Of a stretch of 64,000 bases of DNA, positions 26,234-33,828 are shown piece by piece. The notes beneath the pieces were generated by a model that saw nothing but the letters and a program-made list of their open reading frames with translations, made no database searches and had not been told where the DNA came from. The DNA is from Selenomonas sp963528755 (GTDB lineage Bacteria > Bacillota > Negativicutes > Selenomonadales > Selenomonadaceae), in assembly GCF_963528755.1 (NCBI RefSeq), contig NZ_CAURXA010000003.1, positions 1 through 64,000 of the forward strand, given 5' to 3'. Both the position numbers and the translations under genes were made by a program. The stretch's first letter is position 1. Each line of letters starts with the position of its first letter.

Positions 26234-26686
26234 CTAAGAATCCTTGTCAACGATCTTCACGTCACGCGTCATCAGATGCGTTTCCTCGTACTTGAAGGAC
26301 GTGTAGTCGCCGTTGAACGTGATCTCGTAATACTTGCCCTCCGCTTCGACGAGAAGTCCCTGCTTGAGATGGGTGGAACTCGTGCGAATCTCCTCGGGCG
26401 GCACCTCCATCTCCTCGCCGAGATTGTGCAAAAATCCCGCCATGCGCGAGGTCTGTTCGCGATCACTCTTCGTCTGGCTGAAGCTATTCCACTGTGCACC
26501 GCCCAGGAAGGCGACGGCGAGGAAGAGGATGACGATGAGGTCGCGATAGCGCGTGACGAGACGGTTGCGAAAATACTTGATGATGGCAACGAGCAGCGCG
26601 AAAAGCATGAGAAAAGACACGCCGTACCGTACAGCGTCGTTGATCTGACTGTGCTGCACAATGTAAGCATAGGTATAGAACTGCAA
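26234..26686 (-). CDS. DUF3290 membrane protein
   Basis: About 150 residues with two N-terminal membrane segments and a C-terminal soluble domain, matching DUF3290, which pairs with DUF421. The longest frame starts at a TTG at 26722, but GGGAGG eight bases before the TTG at 26686 gives MQFYTYAYIVQHSQ, which agrees with family starts (M-FYTY). It lies directly upstream of the DUF421 gene and downstream of the metal ABC permease. Confidence 0.85.
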   Translation of the reverse strand: MQFYTYAYIVQHSQINDAVRYGVSFLMLFALLVAIIKYFRNRLVTRYRDLIVILFLAVAFLGGAQWNSFSQTKSDREQTSRMAGFLHNLGEEMEVPPEEIRTSSTHLKQGLLVEAEGKYYEITFNGDYTSFKYEETHLMTRDVKIVDKDS

Positions 26687-26749
26687 GAAAAGCACCTCCC
26701 ATAGTGCGGTGAGCCGCCGCAAAAAAAGAACTGCCGCGAGAGCGCAGCC

Positions 26750-27589
26750 TCAGCGCACAAAGTACGGTTTCAACAGCAATGTGAGGAAAAAGACGGCGGC
26801 GGCGACGACGACGATGCTCGCGCCCGCCGCCATGTTGCAGTAGTAAGCGAGCAAGAGTCCCGCAACGCCCGAAAGGAGCGCGATGGCAACGGAGAGCAGA
26901 TGGTAGCTCTTGACGTCCTGCGCGATATTTCTCGCGGCGGCTGCGGGCAGCACGAGCAGCGAGTTGATGATGAGAAGCCCGACCCACTGGATGCTGACGG
27001 CAACGACGACGGCGAGCACGGAAGCAAAAAGCCCCTCCGTGAGGAAGGCGGCGACGCCGCGGCTTCTGGCGAACGACGCGTTGATCGAGAGCACGAGAAG
27101 CGAGTTGAACACGAGAGCCCAGACGAGGACGACGGCGAGAAAGACGAAGAAGAGCGAGCCGATTTCCTCGGGCGAGATGGAAAGAAGATCGCCGATCAGG
27201 TACGAGGAATATTTGTTGAAGCCGCCGCCCCGGCTCATGAGCATGAGGCCGAGCGCGATGCCCGTAGACGAGAAGACGCCGATGATCGTGTCCGTCGACG
27301 CGCTGCTGCGGTTCTTGATGTAGGTGATGAGGAGCGCGAAGACAACGGAGAATGCGACGAGCGAGAGGAGCGGCGAGAGCCAACCCAAGAGCACGCCGAC
27401 GGCAAGCCCCGTGAAAGCGCCGTGTCCCAGAGAGTCTGAGAAGAACGCCATGCGGTTCGACACGACCATCGTGCTCAGAAGCCCGAAGAGCGGCGTCACG
27501 AGCAGCACGGCGAGAAAGGCGTTCTTCATGAAGCCGTGCTGCAGCCAATCGAAGGGCAGAGCGCCGAGAAGCGTATAGAGGATTTCCAT
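26750..27589 (-). CDS. znuB: Metal (zinc/manganese) ABC transporter permease
   Basis: A 279-residue ABC-3 family permease with about eight membrane segments. DSLGHGAFTGLAVGVLLG and TGIALGLMLMSRGGGFNKYS are typical of ZnuB/MntB-type proteins, and WVGLLIINSLLVLPAAAARNIA is the conserved cytoplasmic coupling region. Its ATG shares one base with the stop of the ATPase gene upstream, so they are coupled. Zinc is the likeliest substrate but manganese is possible. The expected binding protein gene is absent from this cluster. Confidence 0.88.
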   Translation of the reverse strand: MEILYTLLGALPFDWLQHGFMKNAFLAVLLVTPLFGLLSTMVVSNRMAFFSDSLGHGAFTGLAVGVLLGWLSPLLSLVAFSVVFALLITYIKNRSSASTDTIIGVFSSTGIALGLMLMSRGGGFNKYSSYLIGDLLSISPEEIGSLFFVFLAVVLVWALVFNSLLVLSINASFARSRGVAAFLTEGLFASVLAVVVAVSIQWVGLLIINSLLVLPAAAARNIAQDVKSYHLLSVAIALLSGVAGLLLAYYCNMAAGASIVVVAAAVFFLTLLLKPYFVR

Positions 27590-28458
27590 CAGTGCCTCAC
27601 CCCTTCCTTCTCCGACTCGACCTGCAGTGACTCATTTATCAGAGCTTCATCCTGCAGCGCATCGGGCGCCGTCTCCATTTTCTGCGGCGCTGCGCCCGCG
27701 AGCATGCCGAAGATCTTCTTCGTCCGCGCATCGCCGAAGACCTCGGCGGGCGTGCCGCTCGTGACAACTTTATGGTCGAGCAGCACGACCTGGTCGGCAT
27801 ACTTTGCAACGAGGTTCAAATCGTGCGAGATCAGAATGATCGCCATGTCCTCTTGGGCGCGAAGCTCGGCAACGATATTATAAAAAAGCTCCAAGCCGTT
27901 CTGATCGACGCCCGAGACAGGTTCATCGAGGAGCAGCAGGTCGGGCACGGGATCGAGCGCGAGCGCAAGAAGCACGCGCTGCAGTTCGCCGCCCGACAGT
28001 GCGCCGAGCCGCCGGTCGATGAGATGCTCGGCATGAACGCGAGCGAGGCTCTTCAAGACGCGCGGTCTCAAAGACTTCGCGGGAAAAAGCCAGACGGGGC
28101 GGCGCGAGAGGCACGCCATGAAGATGTCCATGACGCTCGTCGGCGAACTGACGTCGAAGCGCAGGTACTGCGGCACATAGCCGATGACGGGCTGCCCCGT
28201 GCGCCGTCCCGCAGCGTCCGCATAGGAAAGCCTCCCCTTGTGCGGCACTTCGCCGAGGATGGCGCGAAGGAGCGTCGATTTTCCCGCGCCGTTCGGCCCG
28301 ATGAGCGCCGTGAGCTGTCCGCAGTGGACATGAAGGTTCACGCCCGAAAAGATTTCCACGCGCCCAAAGGATACGGCGAAGTCTTCGATCTTCGTGCAGC
28401 AGAGATGACCGCAGTCGTCCGCGGAACGCGCACGGTGATGCAAGATATTCTTGAACAA
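27589..28458 (-). CDS. znuC: Metal (zinc/manganese) ABC transporter ATP-binding protein
   Basis: About 289 residues. Walker A is GPNGAGKSTLL, the signature is LSGGELQRVLLALAL, Walker B is LLLLDEPVSGVD and the H-loop is ILISHDLNLV. The N-terminus carries CGHLCCTKIEDF, a cysteine-rich lead-in before the first strand. The frame opens at 28506, but GAAAGGGG seven bases before the TTG at 28458 (MFKNILHHRAR) supports that start. The C-terminal ~50 residues after the ATPase core are acidic and probably disordered. It is coupled to the permease gene. Confidence 0.85.
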   Translation of the reverse strand: MFKNILHHRARSADDCGHLCCTKIEDFAVSFGRVEIFSGVNLHVHCGQLTALIGPNGAGKSTLLRAILGEVPHKGRLSYADAAGRRTGQPVIGYVPQYLRFDVSSPTSVMDIFMACLSRRPVWLFPAKSLRPRVLKSLARVHAEHLIDRRLGALSGGELQRVLLALALDPVPDLLLLDEPVSGVDQNGLELFYNIVAELRAQEDMAIILISHDLNLVAKYADQVVLLDHKVVTSGTPAEVFGDARTKKIFGMLAGAAPQKMETAPDALQDEALINESLQVESEKEGVRH

Positions 28459-28512
28459 GGAGACGCCCCTTTCTAAGGAAGCATAGATAAAAATGCGGGA
28501 ACGCAAAAGCGC

Positions 28513-29250
28513 CTAGCGCGTCAACTGGGAGAAAGACCGGTTCGCAATCCAGAAGCAAAGGAGCGCGTAGAAAACGAGCGCACCGAAAGAAAGCGCAGAC
28601 GCCGCCTCGCCGCCCGCGAGTGCACGCAGGAGCACGCTCGTATGCGTGAGCGGCAGAAGCTCGATGAGGACGCGCACGACCTCGGGTAAGGCCTTCGTCG
28701 AGAAGAACGTGCCGCAGAGGAACGACATCGGCAGCAGGATGTATGTATTGACCTGTCCCATCTCTTCGTACGTCTCAATCTTCATCGCCGCGATGAAGCC
28801 GATCTCCGCAAAGATCACGCAGTTCAGCACGAGCACGAGGAGAAAGAGCGGGGAAAGAGAGAGCTTCGCGCCGAAAAGGCAGGCGAGCGCGACGATGATG
28901 GCAGAGGAAATGAGTCCGCGCAATACGGCCGCAAGCACCTTGCCGATGACGAAGGCTGCCGGACGGATTGGCGCGACGAGGTACTCTTCAAGGCTCTTGT
29001 GGTAAATGCGCTCGGCATGCACGGGAATCACGCTGTTGAAACTGATGTTCATGGAATTGAGCGCGAGGATGCCCGGCACGAGGAAGTCGAGATAGGTGCC
29101 GGAAGACACCGATATGCTCCTGCCCAGACCCCAGCCGAAGGCGACGAGGTAGAGGAGCGGTGCGACCATGCGGCTCAGGATGAACTTCGCCAAGCGGCGC
29201 TTCAAGACGATCCAATCGCGCCAGAAGACCGTCCATATATCATAGAGCAA
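28513..29250 (-). CDS. ABC-2 type transporter permease
   Basis: A 245-residue permease with six membrane segments and the ABC-2 conserved region LEEYLVAPIRPAAFVIGKVL followed by MSFLCGTFFSTKALPE. It would pair with the ATPase encoded immediately upstream: that gene's TGA at 29251 abuts this TTG start. AGGAGGGG lies six bases before the TTG. The family exports drugs, lipids or polysaccharides (DrrB/NodJ-like); the substrate is unknown. Confidence 0.88.
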   Translation of the reverse strand: MLYDIWTVFWRDWIVLKRRLAKFILSRMVAPLLYLVAFGWGLGRSISVSSGTYLDFLVPGILALNSMNISFNSVIPVHAERIYHKSLEEYLVAPIRPAAFVIGKVLAAVLRGLISSAIIVALACLFGAKLSLSPLFLLVLVLNCVIFAEIGFIAAMKIETYEEMGQVNTYILLPMSFLCGTFFSTKALPEVVRVLIELLPLTHTSVLLRALAGGEAASALSFGALVFYALLCFWIANRSFSQLTR

Positions 29251-30117
29251 TCACAGCCCCTCCTTTCGCCCCGTCAGCTCGATGAAGGCGTCCTCCAGAT
29301 TCGAGCGGCGGATGCTCGCCGCGCCGTCGAGCGCGGCGGCAAACGCGGCGGCGTCTTTGCGCCCTGCGAAGTAGCGGTACTCACGCCCCGCCTCGCCGTC
29401 CCACTCGACGACGAAATCGCCGAGCCGTTCGCGCAGGGCGGCAGGCGCATCGAGCGCCGCGAGCTTGCCGCGATTCATGATGGCGACGCGCGCACAGAGA
29501 CTCTCCGCCTCCTCGATGTAGTGCGTCGTCAACAGCACTGTCACGCCCTCGTGCGCCATTTGCCGGATCAGCTCCCAGATGCGCCGCCGCACCTGCGGGT
29601 CGAGCGCGACCGTCGGCTCGTCGAGAAAGAGGATGCGCGGGCGGTGCACGAGGGCGCGCGCGATGAGAAGCCTGCGCTTCATGCCGCCCGACAGACGCCG
29701 CACGGGATCGCGCCGCACGCCTTCAAGCTCTACGAAGGCGAGCAGCTCCGCGATGCGTGCGCGGCGCTCCGCCGCCCCGATATGATGCAGGCGAGCGTGC
29801 AGCTCAAGATTCTCGCCCGCCGTCAAATCCTGGTCGAAGTTCACCTGCTGCGGCACGACGCCGATCAGCTCCTTGACCGCCGCTTCATTTCCCTCAAGCG
29901 GTCTGTCCTCGTAGAAAATTGTACCCGAAGTCGGCTGCGTGAGCATCGTCAGCATGCGGATCGTCGTCGTCTTGCCCGCGCCGTTCGGCCCTAGAAGCCC
30001 GAAGATTTCCCCGCGTGCGACGGCAAACGAAAGCCCGTCTACCGCACGCTTCACCGCTGCCTTTCCCGCAGCGTCGGTATGACGGAACTCCTTGACGAGA
30101 TTTTCCACGCGAACCAA
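29251..30117 (-). CDS. ABC exporter ATP-binding protein (DrrA/CcmA-like)
   Basis: A 288-residue ATPase. Walker A is GPNGAGKTTTIRMLT, the signature is LSGGMKRRLLIARAL, Walker B is ILFLDEPTVALD and the H-loop is TTHYIEEAE. The C-terminal extension is typical of drug-export ATPases of the DrrA type. The start is TTG (MVRVENLVKEF) with GGAGG seven bases upstream. It is first in a run leading into the ABC-2 permease and then the metal transporter genes, with a strong promoter at 30159-30187. Confidence 0.9.
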   Translation of the reverse strand: MVRVENLVKEFRHTDAAGKAAVKRAVDGLSFAVARGEIFGLLGPNGAGKTTTIRMLTMLTQPTSGTIFYEDRPLEGNEAAVKELIGVVPQQVNFDQDLTAGENLELHARLHHIGAAERRARIAELLAFVELEGVRRDPVRRLSGGMKRRLLIARALVHRPRILFLDEPTVALDPQVRRRIWELIRQMAHEGVTVLLTTHYIEEAESLCARVAIMNRGKLAALDAPAALRERLGDFVVEWDGEAGREYRYFAGRKDAAAFAAALDGAASIRRSNLEDAFIELTGRKEGL

Positions 30118-30158
30118 GACAGCACCTCCTCAGCCTGCAACTTTTTCTCTTCGTTGGT

Positions 30159-30187
30159 AGATTACTACAGGAAGCACGCCGCGTCAA
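30159..30187 (-). promoter_or_regulatory. Strong predicted promoter of the ABC exporter operon
   Basis: TTGACG (30187-30182), a 17-base spacer and TAATCT (30164-30159) on the minus strand, about 42 bases before the TTG start of the ATPase. Confidence 0.75.
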
Positions 30188-30272
30188 CCATGCGAGGAGA
30201 AAAATCACCGCCTGCCGTACTTCGTACCACGTCCGCTGCCAAAAATCGTATCGCACAGAAAAATTTTTCGTG

Positions 30273-30317
30273 CGCACGTAAATGATGCGAAAAACTCTTT
30301 CGTTCCATTTACGTGCG
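30273..30317. repeat. Perfect 12-bp inverted repeat with 21-base spacer
   Basis: CGCACGTAAATG (30273-30284) and its exact complement CATTTACGTGCG (30306-30317). It could be an operator or an RNA hairpin upstream of the ABC operon promoter. Confidence 0.8.
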
Positions 30318-30333
30318 AACGATAGCACGAGAA

Positions 30334-30361
30334 ATATTTTTTCGTACCGTACGAAAAATAT
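30334..30361. repeat. Palindrome centred at 30348
   Basis: ATATTTTTTCGTAC, a central C, then GTACGAAAAATAT; perfect except for one extra T in the left arm. It shares the TTTCGT/ACGAAA core with the repeats to its left, consistent with a family of regulator sites. Confidence 0.7.
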
Positions 30362-30390
30362 CATGGAACACAAGCCAGTAAAATTCACAG

Positions 30391-30427
30391 GAAAAAGCCC
30401 TCGACGAAAATCATCGAGGGCTTTTTC
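30391..30427. terminator. Bidirectional terminator
   Basis: GAAAAAGCCCTCGA (30391-30404) pairs with TCGAGGGCTTTTTC (30414-30427) around a nine-base loop. It ends the minus-strand secreted protein gene at 30449. Confidence 0.9.
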
Positions 30428-30448
30428 AATTGTGCTTCCAGCACTTTT

Positions 30449-30919
30449 TCAATCAAAAGCGCCTACATGGATGCTCGTGATCTTTCCTGCCCCGTTAAAC
30501 AGGAACTTGATGCCAAGATTGCCATTGGATTCGCTCTGATAAAAGAAGCTCCCTTTCCCTTGACTGTCCGGCTCGCCATAGAGGCGCAGCACGGTTTCCT
30601 TCGTCATGCCGACCGTGATGCCCGCAGGTGTGGCCCAGCCGTTATTTCCCTTGCAGTCCGCGTGCACCATTGCGGCGTTGCAAAAAATGACATCCACGCT
30701 CGCTCCATAATGATATGTGTCGACCCAGCCCCGCCAAAGCGGATGCTGACTCGTCGTCGACACCTTCGACGGTGCGCCGTATATGCCGCGCACATAATCC
30801 ACCGACGCTCCATAAGGGATGCCGCCGAGCGACACTTCCTCATCGGGAACGGAAGCGGACGCCGCGCTCATCGTCGAAAACAATGCGAACACAGCGATTG
30901 CAGAAAAAAACTTACGCAT
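30449..30919 (-). CDS. Secreted protein with two BamE/SmpA-like repeats
   Basis: A 156-residue protein with a clear signal peptide (FFSAIAVFALFSTMSAASA, residues 4-22). The mature part has two copies of a short motif: GGIPYGASVDYVRGIYGAPS and, about 70 residues later, AGITVGMTKETVLRLYGEPD, resembling the G-x-T-x-x-x-V-x-x-x-x-G-x-P core of SmpA/OmlA/BamE folds. It lacks a lipobox cysteine. It is presumably periplasmic; the partner is unknown. GGAGAG eight bases before the ATG at 30919 sets the start. Confidence 0.75.
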   Translation of the reverse strand: MRKFFSAIAVFALFSTMSAASASVPDEEVSLGGIPYGASVDYVRGIYGAPSKVSTTSQHPLWRGWVDTYHYGASVDVIFCNAAMVHADCKGNNGWATPAGITVGMTKETVLRLYGEPDSQGKGSFFYQSESNGNLGIKFLFNGAGKITSIHVGAFD

Positions 30920-30993
30920 GAGGTTCACTCTCCCTTTCAAAAATCGATTTCAGTCTGCTGAAGCACTACCTTCTTCACCCCCATCCGACGCGC

Positions 30994-31794
30994 TCACCTC
31001 TGCCGCGCCTCGTCAAACGCAGCGAGCACCGCGAGCATTTCCTGCGGCAGACGGCGGCGGCATTCCGCTTTCAGCTCTTCGGGCACGCCGTAGAAAGCTT
31101 CGGCAATACTGCCCGCGATACAGGCGACCGTGTCCGTATCACCGCCGATCGACACGGCATTTCGCACGGTATCCTCAAAATCCATGCTTTCGAGGAACGA
31201 GAGGATCGCCTCAGGCACAGATCCTTGGCACGTAGCGTCCATCGAGTAAAAGGGGCGAATCTCATCGAGCGTGCGCGACAAATCGTAGCCGAATTCCCGC
31301 ACGATATAATCCTTGATCCCTTCCTTCGACTTTCCCCCACGCGAGAGGAATATAGCGCTCGCCGTCGCCTCCGCGCCCTTGATTCCCTCCTCATGGTTGT
31401 GCGTAACGACCGCCGTCTGCCTCGCTACCTCGCGCGTCCTTGCGAGCGTATCGTAGAGCCAGCCCGCAGCGGCGACGCGCATCGCCGAGCCGTTGCCGAA
31501 ACTGCCGTACGGCTCAGGCTCATCACTTGCCAGCCAGCGGCGGAAGAGTCCTCCGTAGCCGGCGCGAGGATACCTCCTGCCCCAGCGCTGCATCGAGCGA
31601 ACGATCGCCGCACAAACCGCCGCTTCGTCCGCCTCTTCTCCCACTTCCAACAAGGCGTCGGCCACGGCGATCGTCATCACTGTATCATCCGTAAAGCGCG
31701 AGCCTTGACTGAACAGAGGAAAATCCTTCGTCTTGCCGCCGCGATCAAATTCATACGGTGAACCGATCATATCGCCTAAGATTGCTCCATACAT
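30994..31794 (-). CDS. ADP-ribosylglycohydrolase (DraG/ARH family)
   Basis: A 266-residue all-helical ADP-ribosyl hydrolase. Metal-binding motifs are visible: MYGAILGDMIGSPYEF at the start, SRFTDDTVMTIAVADALL, and SIGGDTDTVACIAGSIAEAF near the C-terminus, giving the TDDT and GDTDT aspartates for two magnesium ions. It removes ADP-ribose from proteins or related adducts. AAAGGAG eight bases before the ATG at 31794 decides the start. It is the last of three same-strand ADP-ribose genes. Confidence 0.92.
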   Translation of the reverse strand: MYGAILGDMIGSPYEFDRGGKTKDFPLFSQGSRFTDDTVMTIAVADALLEVGEEADEAAVCAAIVRSMQRWGRRYPRAGYGGLFRRWLASDEPEPYGSFGNGSAMRVAAAGWLYDTLARTREVARQTAVVTHNHEEGIKGAEATASAIFLSRGGKSKEGIKDYIVREFGYDLSRTLDEIRPFYSMDATCQGSVPEAILSFLESMDFEDTVRNAVSIGGDTDTVACIAGSIAEAFYGVPEELKAECRRRLPQEMLAVLAAFDEARQR

Positions 31795-31930
31795 AAGACG
31801 GTCTCCTTTCCACTTCCCCGTTTGTCCCAACAACTTTCATCGTCTTACGTCCAATATTTCTGCACAAACCACGGGCGTTCGTGCGTGCAATTTGATGATC
31901 GCGCAGAATTTCTCAAAAAGCATCAAAACA

Positions 31931-32842
31931 TCAAAGCTGAAAGATCCTGCGATAAATCGCCAAATCCTCGTCCTTGAACACATTGAACACGATGCGCATC
32001 GGTGCATCATGCGTCTGAAGCCACGCGCGGCAGGTTGCAACGGCTGTCTCGGCGGCTTCCTGCGGCGGGTAGTGAAACTCGCCCGTCGAGATGCAGCAGA
32101 AGGCGACGGAGACCAATCCTCGCTCCGCCGCGAGGTCGAGGCACGCGCGGTAGCACGAGGCGAGACATTGCTGTGCTTCGTGCGTGACGCCCGCGAATAC
32201 TCCCTGCTCATGAACATGACTTCCCGCAGGCGCGATGATCGGGCCGACCGTATGAAGCACATAACGCGCGGGCAGATTGAATCCCGGCGTGATCTTCGCG
32301 CGCCCGGCAGGCTCCGGATGCCCTTGTTCCCGCATGATTTCATCGCAGACAGCGCGAAGGGCGAGTCCCGCCGCCGAGTGGATCGCATTGTCAATGCAAC
32401 GGTGCAGCGGCACGAAGCAGCCGCGCAGGGCGGAATTCGCCGCATTGACAATGGCATCGACGGCAAGGCGCGTGATGTCGCCCTGCCAGAGCACGAAGTT
32501 TTCATCCGCATTGTCCTCCATACTCGCACCGCTCACCGCGCCGTGTGCCATAGCCGTGCGCCTCTCTTCCGCCACCGTCGGCAGAGCCGCGCCGTTGACG
32601 ACGCCTCGCGCCTCGCGCTCTTCGGTGAGCAGAGCGTCCTGCACGCGCAAGAATTCCGCCTGCAAGGGAATCGGCGGACGCACGTTCATCAAGGCGCGCA
32701 GGAAGTCGCGCTGCGCCTGCCTATCGCGAGGAATACGCGCGGCTTCCTCGCGATAGACAGGCATCTCCGTCAGAAGATGCTCGATGAGGAACGCGACCTT
32801 CTCCCTGCGGCCTTCCGCGCTTTCCTGCGCTTCAATCGTCAT
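31931..32842 (-). CDS. Zinc-type macrodomain protein-ADP-ribose hydrolase
   Basis: A 303-residue protein with an N-terminal helical region (to about residue 110) and a C-terminal macrodomain. The macrodomain core GDITRLAVDAIVNAANSALR is followed by GCFVPLHRCIDNAIHSAAG, the Cys/His-containing loop of the zinc-dependent class that works with SirTM. VLHTVGPI and AFCCISTGEFHYP complete the ADP-ribose pocket. Its ATG at 32842 overlaps the end of the SirTM gene by 11 bases and is preceded by GGAG, so it is coupled. The likely role is removing the modification that SirTM adds. Confidence 0.92.
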   Translation of the reverse strand: MTIEAQESAEGRREKVAFLIEHLLTEMPVYREEAARIPRDRQAQRDFLRALMNVRPPIPLQAEFLRVQDALLTEEREARGVVNGAALPTVAEERRTAMAHGAVSGASMEDNADENFVLWQGDITRLAVDAIVNAANSALRGCFVPLHRCIDNAIHSAAGLALRAVCDEIMREQGHPEPAGRAKITPGFNLPARYVLHTVGPIIAPAGSHVHEQGVFAGVTHEAQQCLASCYRACLDLAAERGLVSVAFCCISTGEFHYPPQEAAETAVATCRAWLQTHDAPMRIVFNVFKDEDLAIYRRIFQL

Positions 32843-33712
32843 GCCCTGCACTCCTTTCCATCGCCTTCTGCAGTGCCTTCAAGGAGATGTCAATATCTTC
32901 GTCGACGAGGATACTCTGCGCGGCGATCTCCTGCGGCGCGACGGCTTCCCCCCGATTCATCACGCAATAGACAGCTGCGGGATTCTCCTTCGTCAGCGCC
33001 CAGAACGGATACTTGATGATACCCGGCGTATTCGCACCGACGCCGAATTCCCAATAGAGCACGCACCCCGTCTGATGCGCACGCAAAAATTCTTGATACC
33101 GTTTCGCCGCCTCATGCCAGCCCGCATCCTCGACAAAGGTGCTGTCAGCACGCAGATTCATCCCCATCGGCTCGCCGCAGCGAGGGCAATGCGGCACAAG
33201 CTCTCGCGGCACGCGCATCGCCTCCTGCTCGGCGACCATGCGGCGCACCGTATCATAGTTGTCATACGTCGCATCGTGACAGGGCACGGAGCACTGCCAA
33301 AGGCCGTAGTCGCCCTGCGTATAAAAGAGCCGTTCCTTCGGAAAGCCGTTGTCTTGAAAAAATGATCGACATTCGTCGTGATGACGAAAAAGACCTTGCC
33401 GCAAAGCAACGAAAGGAGACGCTGATAGAGCGCATTCTGTCGCTCCTCGTAGCGGTTGATCCAGATATAGCGGCTCCAATACGCCCACTTCTCTTCAAGC
33501 GTCGGGAACGGATAGAAGCCGCCCTCATACATATTGCGGAAGTGATACCGCTCGATAAAGTCGACAAAATGCTTTTGAAAGCGCGCGCCGTCGTACAGAT
33601 AACCGGCAGCCGTCGAAAGCCCTGCGCCCGCACCGACAACGACCGCCTCCGCCTCAAAAAGCGCCTGCCGCAGGCGCTCGATCTGCTGAACCATCGGAGG
33701 ATTCGATGCCAT
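32832..33712 (-). pseudogene. SirTM-type (class M sirtuin) ADP-ribosyltransferase, split by a -1 frameshift at a slippery heptamer
   Basis: Two frames together encode one SirTM protein. From the ATG at 33712, 117 codons run through VVVGAGAGLSTAAGYLYDGA and FVITTNVDH, then lose homology and stop at 33158. The -1 frame resumes at 33356 with QDNGFPKERLFYTQGDYGLW and the zinc cysteines QCSVPCH and HCPRCGEP, and ends at 32832. The junction is T TTT TTC (33362-33356) in the 0 frame, a canonical X XXY YYZ slip site. A -1 slip there yields a seamless 293-residue protein of normal length. Explanations: programmed frameshift, homopolymer phase variation, sequencing error (six T instead of seven) or true decay. 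SirTMs ADP-ribosylate lipoylated carrier proteins such as GcvH-L. Confidence 0.82.
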
Positions 33713-33828
33713 TTACTTTCCCTCATTTCGATGTTCTGATACCATTTCTCGCCTCATTGCGATGTCATAAGATTCTCATGACGCAAAAGCGCCGCCGTAC
33801 CACAGGCAGCGCTTCCTGCCTATACGCC

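Larger units (their letters stand above)
30118..30448. other. Palindrome-rich, AT-rich upstream region of the ABC operon
   Basis: No gene is supported in these 331 bases. They hold the ABC operon promoter (30159-30187), a 12-base perfect palindrome GAAAAATTTTTC (30258-30269), a long inverted repeat (30273-30317), a second palindrome centred at 30348 and a bidirectional terminator (30391-30427). The composition is clearly more AT-rich than the flanking genes. Confidence 0.7.

Noticed and set aside
29894..30388. Minus-strand frame of 164 codons in the palindrome-rich region
   Set aside because: It runs out of frame into the ABC ATPase gene, has no ribosome binding site and covers the promoter at 30159-30187.
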